From assembly GCA_963702705.1 (NCBI GenBank), contig CAVPDR010000002.1, forward strand, positions 868,001-932,000: a DNA stretch of 64,000 nt. The letters are read 5' to 3'. Position numbers and translations under genes: made by a program. This DNA comes from VRUE01 sp963702705. GTDB lineage: Bacteria; Actinomycetota; Thermoleophilia; Solirubrobacterales; 70-9. Under the pieces are notes generated by a model. It was given only the letters and a program-made list of their open reading frames with translations. It did not search any database and had not been told where the DNA came from. Shown here one piece after another: positions 1-5,643 of the stretch (the stretch's first letter is position 1; each line of letters begins with the position of its first letter).

Positions 1-1319
1 CCGAGGTCGAGTGGCTGGCCGAGCGCGGCTTCAAGGTCAACCCCGACACCGCCCACCACGGCGACGTCGACTCGGTGGTCAAGCGCTGCCACTGGTGGGA
101 GGAGCGCCGCGACGAGCTCGACTACGAGATCGACGGCGTCGTCGTCAAGATCGACGAGCGGGCGCTGTGGCGGGAGCTGGGGGTCGTCGGCCGCGAGCCG
201 CGCTGGGCGATCGCCTGGAAGTTTGCGCCGACGACGGCGACGACGAGGATGCTCGAGGTCGTCTGGAACGTCGGCCGCACCGGCCACCTGGTCCCCTTCG
301 CGATGCTGGAGCCGGTCCACGTCGGCGGCGTCACCGTCTCCACCGCCACCCTGCACAACGAGGAGGACCTCGCGCGCAAGGACGTGCGCGTCGGCGACGA
401 GGTCGTGGTGATGCGAGCCGGCGACGTGATCCCGCAGGTGGTCTCGCCGCTGCTGAGGAAAGGGAAATCCGCACGGCGCGGCCGCAAACCGAAGCCGCCG
501 AAGAAATGCCCGGCCTGCGGCACCGAGACGGTCAAGCCCGAGGACGCCGTTTTCACGATCTGCCCCAACCGCGGCGGCTGCCCCGGCCAGGCCTTCCAGC
601 ACGCCAAGCACTTCGTCAGCAAAGGGGCGATGGACATCGACGGCCTCGGCGAGAAGCAGGCGATGCGCTTCCTCCAGGAGGGCCTGATCGAAGACGTCGC
701 CGACATCTACGATCTGAGCGAAGAGCAGCTGAACGGACTCGACGGCTTCGGCGATATCTCCGCCCGCAACCTGGTGGCGGCGATCGACGCCTCGCGCTCG
801 CGCCCTTTCAAGCGCGTTCTCTACGCCCTCGGCCTGCCGGGCGTGGGCTACGTCACCGCCGAGGCGCTGGCCGACCACTTCGGCTCGATCGACGCCCTGC
901 ACACGGCCGACCCCGAGCTGATCGAGGAGGTCGAGGGCGTCGGGCCGATCATGGCTGTGCAGATCGCCGAGTCGCTGGCCGACGAGCGCACCTGGGAGCT
1001 GGTCGAGAAGCTGCGCGAAAAGGGCCTGCGACTGGAGCAGGACCCTTCGGAACGGCGCGAGAGCGGCGGGCCATTGGAAGGCAAAACCCTGGTCCTCACC
1101 GGCACCCTGCCGGAGCTCACGCGCGAGGAGGCCGCGGCCCTGATCAAGTCCGGCGGCGGCAAGGTCGTCAACTCGGTCTCGAAGAAAACCGATTTCGTGG
1201 TCGCCGGCGAGAACCCCGGTTCGAAGCTGGCGAAGGCGGAGAAATTCGAGACCGAGATCCTCGACGAAGCGGGCCTGCTGGCGTTGGTGGGTGCCGGGGG
1301 CGGGGCACCCCCGCCCTGA
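1..1319 (+). CDS. ligA: NAD-dependent DNA ligase LigA, 3' part
   Basis: The gene enters from the left edge; the reading frame runs from position 3 to a TGA at 1317-1319. It seals nicks in DNA using NAD+ in replication and repair. Visible parts are the end of the adenylation domain (DYEIDGVVVKI near residue 40 of the fragment), the OB fold, a Cys4 zinc cluster (CPAC, then CPNRGGCPG), helix-hairpin-helix repeats (GLPGVGYVTAEAL, VEGVGPIMA) and a C-terminal BRCT domain (LEGKTLVLTGTLPELTREEA). The N-terminal nucleotide-binding domain and the active-site Lys lie upstream of the window. The last residues (GAGGGAPPP) and the stop codon come from the left arm of a palindromic repeat that starts inside the gene at 1289. 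Family identity is certain; only completeness is limited. Confidence 0.97.
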   Translation, partial: EVEWLAERGFKVNPDTAHHGDVDSVVKRCHWWEERRDELDYEIDGVVVKIDERALWRELGVVGREPRWAIAWKFAPTTATTRMLEVVWNVGRTGHLVPFAMLEPVHVGGVTVSTATLHNEEDLARKDVRVGDEVVVMRAGDVIPQVVSPLLRKGKSARRGRKPKPPKKCPACGTETVKPEDAVFTICPNRGGCPGQAFQHAKHFVSKGAMDIDGLGEKQAMRFLQEGLIEDVADIYDLSEEQLNGLDGFGDISARNLVAAIDASRSRPFKRVLYALGLPGVGYVTAEALADHFGSIDALHTADPELIEEVEGVGPIMAVQIAESLADERTWELVEKLREKGLRLEQDPSERRESGGPLEGKTLVLTGTLPELTREEAAALIKSGGGKVVNSVSKKTDFVVAGENPGSKLAKAEKFETEILDEAGLLALVGAGGGAPPP

Positions 1320-1389
1320 CAATCGCCGGTCTAATGAGACCGGCGATTTGAGTATCCGCCAGTTCGGGGGTGCCCCGCCCCCGGCACCC
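1289..1389. repeat. Nested palindromic repeat, subfamily 1, copy A
   Basis: A perfect 25-bp inverted repeat (1289-1313 with 1365-1389) encloses a second hairpin (1321-1332 with 1337-1348, loop AATG) and an asymmetric constant segment TTTGAGTATCCGCC (1347-1360). The left arm overlaps the end of ligA and the constant CCCTGAC segment supplies its stop. It is likely to end ligA transcription as RNA structure. Copies B and C share the layout and the constant segment but have different arm sequences. Confidence 0.9.
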
Positions 1390-1412
1390 CGATCGCTGCA
1401 TACTGCTCGGCG

Positions 1413-2147
1413 ATGACCTGCGTGCGCGTGGAGCTTGAATACGACGGGGGCGGTTTTAAGGGCTGGGCGAGGCAGGCTGGGCTGCGGACCGTGCAGGAGG
1501 AGATCGAGACGGCATTGGCGACGGTGCTGCGCGAACCGGTCGAGCTGACCGTCGCCGGCCGCACCGACACGGGCGTCCACGCGCGAGGCCAGGTGGCGAG
1601 CTTCGTCACCGCAGCCGATGTGCCGGGCGATCTGGCACGACGGGCAAACGGCCTGGGCCCCCGCGACATAGCCCTGACAAGCGCCACGGTGACCGAGGAC
1701 GGCTTCGACGCTCGCCGCGACGCGCTATCTCGCACCTACCGCTACCGCCTGCTCACGCGTTCCGCATCGAGTCCCTTCGAGCAGGGCCGCGCCCTCTGGT
1801 GGCCACACCGAGTAGATCGCGAGGTCCTAGATGCCTGCGCCAAGGCAATCGTGGGCAAGCACGACTTCACGGCCTTCACCCCCACCCAGACCGACCACGT
1901 CCACTTCGACCGCAAGATCCTCGCCGCAAACTGGAGTCAGGAAGGCGACATCCTCAGCTTCCAGGTAACGGCCGACGCCTTCATGAGAAACATGGTCCGA
2001 GTCCTAGTAGGAACAATGCTCGACGTCTCCTCGGTCCGCCGCTCCCTCGAGAATTTCGAAGCTCTACTAAAAGGCGCGCCCCGTTCCGAAGCAGGCGATA
2101 CAGCTCCACCCCACGGCTTGTACCTCGAGTCCGTCTCGTACGACTGA
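1413..2147 (+). CDS. truA: tRNA pseudouridine(38-40) synthase TruA
   Basis: A 244-residue protein, the usual length for TruA, which isomerises uridines 38-40 in the anticodon arm of many tRNAs. The N terminus VRVELEYDGGGFKGWARQ and the catalytic motif GRTDTGVHARGQVASF, with the nucleophilic Asp near residue 52, are family signatures. The C-terminal half has the typical FMRNMVRVLVGTMLDV segment. The ATG at 1413 fits the family N terminus. The gene sits alone between two copies of the same palindromic repeat and converges with the rplQ end of the ribosomal block. No unusual features are seen in the protein. Confidence 0.96.
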   Translation: MTCVRVELEYDGGGFKGWARQAGLRTVQEEIETALATVLREPVELTVAGRTDTGVHARGQVASFVTAADVPGDLARRANGLGPRDIALTSATVTEDGFDARRDALSRTYRYRLLTRSASSPFEQGRALWWPHRVDREVLDACAKAIVGKHDFTAFTPTQTDHVHFDRKILAANWSQEGDILSFQVTADAFMRNMVRVLVGTMLDVSSVRRSLENFEALLKGAPRSEAGDTAPPHGLYLESVSYD

Positions 2148-2172
2148 GCGTCAGCGAGAGCCGGCCTGGTCT

Positions 2173-2255
2173 GGAAGGGCGGGGCATCACCCGAACTGGC
2201 GGATACTCAAAATGACGGGCTAATTAGCCCGTCATTTGTCAGGGCGGGTGATGCC
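2173..2255. repeat. Nested palindromic repeat, subfamily 1, copy B (reverse orientation)
   Basis: A perfect 21-bp inverted repeat (2173-2193 with 2235-2255) surrounds an inner hairpin with an AATT loop and, in reverse complement, the constant TTTGAGTATCCGCC segment. It lies exactly between the convergent ends of truA (+) and rplQ (-), so it can serve as a bidirectional terminator. Both outer and inner stems differ in sequence from copies A and C while keeping full pairing. Confidence 0.9.
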
Positions 2256-2270
2256 CCGCCCTTCCCGCAC

Positions 2271-2624
2271 CTAAACCAACTCGAGATAGACCATCTCAGT
2301 CGAATCCGACTTCCTCGGACCCAACTTGACGATCCGGGTGTAGCCACCGGGCCGCTCAACGTAACGAGGCGCGACCTCCTCAAACAGCTTGTGCACGATG
2401 AACTTGTCGTTGTGCAGCGTCGACAGAGCCTGTCGCCGCGCGTGCAGATCTCCGCGCTTGGCGAGGGTGATCAGCTGCTCAACCTCGGGCTTGACCGCCT
2501 TTGCCTTGGCCTGGCTGGTCTTGATCCGCTCGTGCTCGATCAGCTGCTTGGAGAGGTTCGAGAGCAGTGCCTCGCGATGCGCCGCGTCGCGGCTCAGCTT
2601 GTTTCGCTTCTTGCGGTGGCGCAT
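2271..2624 (-). CDS. rplQ: 50S ribosomal protein L17
   Basis: A 117-residue bL17 of the large subunit. The N terminus MRHRKKRNKLSRDAAHREAL and the segment IKTSQAKAKAVKPEVEQLI are diagnostic, and the C terminus keeps the GGYTRIVKLGPRKSD signature. It is the last gene of the alpha-operon segment, directly after rpoA with about 20 bases between, and is followed by palindromic repeat B. Length and sequence are ordinary for the family. Confidence 0.98.
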   Translation of the reverse strand: MRHRKKRNKLSRDAAHREALLSNLSKQLIEHERIKTSQAKAKAVKPEVEQLITLAKRGDLHARRQALSTLHNDKFIVHKLFEEVAPRYVERPGGYTRIVKLGPRKSDSTEMVYLELV

Positions 2625-2645
2625 CGCTCTGGTTCAGCTCCCCGC

Positions 2646-3626
2646 TCAGTCTCCCGAAAGGTCGAGTCCGCGTGCATGCAGGGTCTCGATCACTTCCTCG
2701 ATCGACTTTGATCCGAAGTTGGGGATCGCGTTCAGCTCGGAGCGCGTCTTACGGACGAGATCGCCGACCGTCTGCACCCCCGCCCGCTTCAGGCAGTTGT
2801 AGGAGCGGACGCCGAGCTCGAGCTCCTCGATCAGGATCTCGTCGAGGCCATTGTTGCTGGCGACGCCATCTCCGCCGGGGCCGGGCAGGATGTCGGCCGA
2901 GTGGGCCGCGACCGGCTCGCGGGCGGTCAGTTCCTCAACCCGGTCGGCATCGGTGAAGATTGCCAGGCTCTTGATCAGGATCTCCGAGGCCTCGCGCAGG
3001 GCCGCGCCCGGCTCGATCGAGCCGTCGGTCTCGAGTTCGAGCGTCAGCTTGTCGAAGTCGGTGCGCTGACCGACGCGAGCGGTTGCGACGGCGTAGGAGG
3101 CGCGGCGGATAGGCGAGAAGATCGAATCGATCGGGATCACCCCAATCGGCTGCTCGTCGGACTTGTTCTCATCGGCCGGGGAGTAGCCGCGGCCGCGGCC
3201 GATCGTCAGGTAGATCTCGAGCTTCGTTTTCTTCTCGAGCGTCGCAATCGGCGCCTCGGGATTGAGGATCTCGACGCCCGAGGGCAGGTCGATGTCCTTC
3301 GCCTTGACCTCGCCGGGGCCGGTGGCGACCAGCGGTGCCTCGACCTCATCGGCGTCGGTGTGCATGCGGACGACGAGGTCCTTGAGGTTGAGGACGATGT
3401 CGGTGACGTCCTCCTTCACCCCGGGCACGGTGGAGAACTCGTGGGCAACGCCCTCGATGCGAACGCTGGTGACGGCGGCACCGCCCAGCGAGGAGAGCAG
3501 GACGCGGCGGAGGCTGTTGCCGAAGGTGTAGCCGAACCCCTTGTCGAGCGGCTCGACAGTGAAGGTGCCGCGGCGGTCATCGACCTTCTCAGACGTGATG
3601 CGAGGGACCTGGAAATCAGTGGGCAT
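2646..3626 (-). CDS. rpoA: DNA-directed RNA polymerase subunit alpha
   Basis: A 326-residue alpha subunit that nucleates RNA polymerase assembly. The N-terminal assembly domain shows FTVEPLDKGFGYTFGNSLRRVLLSS and EFSTVPGVKEDV. After an extended linker (about residues 230-255) the C-terminal domain, which contacts promoter UP elements and activators, has ELGVRSYNCLKRAGVQTVGDL and the helix-hairpin-helix NFGSKSIEEV. It follows rpsD by about 40 bases and precedes rplQ, the usual alpha-operon order. No frameshift or missing domain is seen. Confidence 0.98.
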   Translation of the reverse strand: MPTDFQVPRITSEKVDDRRGTFTVEPLDKGFGYTFGNSLRRVLLSSLGGAAVTSVRIEGVAHEFSTVPGVKEDVTDIVLNLKDLVVRMHTDADEVEAPLVATGPGEVKAKDIDLPSGVEILNPEAPIATLEKKTKLEIYLTIGRGRGYSPADENKSDEQPIGVIPIDSIFSPIRRASYAVATARVGQRTDFDKLTLELETDGSIEPGAALREASEILIKSLAIFTDADRVEELTAREPVAAHSADILPGPGGDGVASNNGLDEILIEELELGVRSYNCLKRAGVQTVGDLVRKTRSELNAIPNFGSKSIEEVIETLHARGLDLSGD

Positions 3627-3664
3627 GTGTTCCTTGCGTATGCGTGTTCAGAAAAAGGACCCGG

Positions 3665-4285
3665 TTACTTGGAGTACAGCTCGACGATCAGCTGCTCCTG
3701 CACCGGTGCCGAGATCTCCGCGCGCTCTGGGTAGCGCAGGACCTTGGCGGTAAGGGAGTCGTGGTCGGCCTGCAGCCAGGCCGGCACGGTGGAGACGAGC
3801 TCCGTTGCCTTGCGGATCGTGTCGCCGGCGGACGAGCTCGACTTGATCGAGATCACGTCCTCGGGGCGCACCTGGTAGGAGGGGATGTCGACGCGGCGCC
3901 CGTTGATCAGCCAGTGGCCGTGGCTGATCAACTGGCGTGCCTGCCGCCGCGAGGCGGCGAAGCCAAGTCGGACCAGCACGTTGTCGAAGCGCGACTCGAG
4001 CAGGCGCAGCAGGTTCTCGCCGGTGACTCCCTCCTGGCGGGAGGCCTTGTCGTAGTAGGCGCGGAACTGCTTCTCCAGCACCTGGTAGTAGCGGCGCGTC
4101 TTCTGCTTCTCGCGCAGCTGTACGCGGTACTCGGACTGGCGCATGCGACCGCGGCCGTGCTCGCCGGGCGGATAGGAGCGGCGCTCGACCCCGCACTTGT
4201 CGGTGAAGCAGCGCTCGCCCTTGAGGAAGAGCTTCTGGCCCTCGCGGCGGCATTGCTTGCACTGCGCTCCGGTATCGCGAGCCAT
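3665..4285 (-). CDS. rpsD: 30S ribosomal protein S4
   Basis: A 206-residue uS4, primary 16S rRNA binder and, in many bacteria, autogenous repressor of the alpha operon. Four N-terminal cysteines (C9, C12, C26, C31 within AQCKQCRREG and CFTDKCGVERR) mark the zinc-binding form. The S4 RNA-binding fold shows RLGFAASRRQARQLISHGH. Its start codon overlaps the rpsK stop (TGATG), so the two are translationally coupled. Ordinary length. Confidence 0.98.
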   Translation of the reverse strand: MARDTGAQCKQCRREGQKLFLKGERCFTDKCGVERRSYPPGEHGRGRMRQSEYRVQLREKQKTRRYYQVLEKQFRAYYDKASRQEGVTGENLLRLLESRFDNVLVRLGFAASRRQARQLISHGHWLINGRRVDIPSYQVRPEDVISIKSSSSAGDTIRKATELVSTVPAWLQADHDSLTAKVLRYPERAEISAPVQEQLIVELYSK

Positions 4286-4686
4286 CAGACGCGCCTCCGC
4301 TTCTTCGGGCGGCAGCCGTTGTGGGCCTGGGGGGAGACGTCCTTGACCGTGGTCACGTCAAGGCCGGCCGCCTGCAACGAGCGAATCGCCGTCTCGCGGC
4401 CGGAGCCGGCGCCCTTGGCAAAGACCTCGACCTTCTCGAGCCCGTGCTCCATGCCCTTCTTGGCGGCGGCGTCGGCGGTCACCTGAGCGGCGAACGGCGT
4501 CGACTTGCGCGAGCCTTTGAACCCGGCCGAGCCGGCCGACTCCCAGGCGATCACGTTGCCTTCGGTGTCGGTCAGGGTGACGATCGTGTTGTTGAACGAA
4601 GTCTTGATGTGGGCCTGCCCGTAGGTGACGTTCTTCTTGACGCGGCGGCGGGAGCGCCCCTTGGCGGGTTTTTTGGCTGCGGCCAT
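4285..4686 (-). CDS. rpsK: 30S ribosomal protein S11
   Basis: A 133-residue uS11, part of the 30S platform near the mRNA exit. The motifs AHIKTSFNNTIVTLTDTEGN, GSRKSTPFAAQVTADAAAKK and the C-terminal PQAHNGCRPKKRRRV are family signatures. The N terminus carries a short Lys/Arg-rich extension typical of actinobacteria. It is preceded closely by rpsM and overlaps the start of rpsD. Confidence 0.98.
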   Translation of the reverse strand: MAAAKKPAKGRSRRRVKKNVTYGQAHIKTSFNNTIVTLTDTEGNVIAWESAGSAGFKGSRKSTPFAAQVTADAAAKKGMEHGLEKVEVFAKGAGSGRETAIRSLQAAGLDVTTVKDVSPQAHNGCRPKKRRRV

Positions 4687-4695
4687 CTGCTCTGC

Positions 4696-5067
4696 CTATG
4701 CCTTGCGCTTGCCGGCGACGCTCATCCGGCGCGGGCCCTTGCGGCCGCGCGCATTGGTCTTGGTCCGCTGGCCGCGAACCGGCAGGCCGCGCCGATGGCG
4801 CAAGCCGCGGTAGGAGCCGATCTCCATCAGTCGTTTGACGTCCTGCGAGCGCTCGCGGCGAAGGTCGCCCTCGACCTCGCGCTGGTCGACCGCCTCGCGC
4901 AGGCGCATCACCTCGTCCTCGGTCAGGTCTTTGACCATGGTGTTGGGGTCGACCTTGGCCTCCTCGAGGATTTTCTGCGCGGTCGAGCGCCCGATCCCAA
5001 AGATGTAGGTGAGGCCGATTTCGACGCGCTTGCCGACCGGAACGTTGACGCCTGCGATCCGTGCCAT
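4696..5067 (-). CDS. rpsM: 30S ribosomal protein S13
   Basis: A 123-residue uS13 of the 30S head, contacting the P-site tRNA and the B1 intersubunit bridges. The N terminus MARIAGVNVPVGKRVEIGLTY and the core YRGLRHRRGLPVRGQRTKTNAR are diagnostic, and the tail is strongly basic. It follows rpmJ by four bases and precedes rpsK in the alpha operon. Nothing unusual is seen in its length or residues. Confidence 0.98.
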   Translation of the reverse strand: MARIAGVNVPVGKRVEIGLTYIFGIGRSTAQKILEEAKVDPNTMVKDLTEDEVMRLREAVDQREVEGDLRRERSQDVKRLMEIGSYRGLRHRRGLPVRGQRTKTNARGRKGPRRMSVAGKRKA

Positions 5068-5071
5068 CGTC

Positions 5072-5185
5072 CTAGCCCTGACGCTGCTTGTGGCGAGGGT
5101 TCTGACAGATCACCAAGACCGCGCCATGGCGGCGGATGATCTTGCACTTTTCGCACATCGGCTTAACTGAAGCTCTGACCTTCAT
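5072..5185 (-). CDS. rpmJ: 50S ribosomal protein L36
   Basis: A 37-residue bL36 beginning MKVRASVKPMCEKCKIIRRH and ending NPRHKQRQG. The cysteines of CEKC and the later VICQNPRH make up the zinc ribbon. It heads the retained part of the alpha operon just before rpsM. In most bacteria infA would lie directly upstream; here the upstream 458 bases hold two large palindromes and no infA. Confidence 0.96.
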   Translation of the reverse strand: MKVRASVKPMCEKCKIIRRHGAVLVICQNPRHKQRQG

Positions 5186-5313
5186 CGCTCCGGATCTCGT
5201 ATCGACTACAGGACTCCTGCACGCCCCAGGAGTTGGACGGCAGGCACGAACTCCGACCCGCGTGGGCCGACCGAGAAAGATAGCAGGGGCCGTGCTTCGG
5301 GGCGCGGCCGTAC

Positions 5314-5391
5314 GAAGGGGCGGGGCACCCTCCCCAAAACGCGCGGCAGGAGCCGCGCTTGAGTGTTTTGGGGAGGGTGCCCCGCCCCTTC
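5314..5391. repeat. Nested palindromic repeat, subfamily 2, copy D
   Basis: A perfect 27-bp inverted repeat (5314-5340 with 5365-5391) surrounds a short inner hairpin GCGCGGC-AGGA-GCCGCGC and an asymmetric TTGAGT segment. The inner core and the adjacent arm bases (CCAAAAC / GTTTTGG) are identical to copy E, while the outer parts of the arms differ and still pair fully. Confidence 0.9.
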
Positions 5392-5552
5392 TCTCGACAC
5401 GCCCCAAGGGACGGAGAAGCTTCGAATGCGGAGTGCCATCGCCGGCCAACCTGACTCCCGGGCGTACACCGGACCCGTCGCGTGCCTGAAGCTGAGACGA
5501 CTCGACGGGAGGCGCCTCGGTGTCGAAGACTGGGCGGGACGGATGCTTGCAG

Positions 5553-5630
5553 AGGGGCGCCGATGGCCCCTCCCAAAACACTCAAGCGCGGCTCCTGCCG
5601 CGCGTTTTGGGAGGGGCCATCGGCGCCCCT
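5553..5630. repeat. Nested palindromic repeat, subfamily 2, copy E (reverse orientation)
   Basis: A perfect 27-bp inverted repeat (5553-5579 with 5604-5630) around the reverse complement of copy D's core (ACTCAAGCGCGGCTCCTGCC, continuing CGCGC). The outer arms differ from copy D. It lies just past the stop of the penicillin-acylase gene and could end its transcript. Confidence 0.9.
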
Positions 5631-5643
5631 TCCCAACCACCCC

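Larger units (their letters stand above)
5186..5643. other. Non-coding interval holding two palindromic repeats; no infA
   Basis: 458 bases between the end of the penicillin-acylase gene and rpmJ (both on the minus strand). No credible protein is encoded; open frames here are translations of the palindromes. It holds copies D and E of the palindromic repeat in opposite orientation, about 160 bases apart. A promoter for rpmJ-rpsM-rpsK-rpsD-rpoA-rplQ probably lies here, but I cannot place it. Confidence 0.7.

Noticed and set aside
5206..5640. Minus-strand frames of about 145-165 codons between rpmJ and the acylase gene
   Set aside because: They translate the two palindromes and have repetitive Arg/Pro/Gly composition without any family features.
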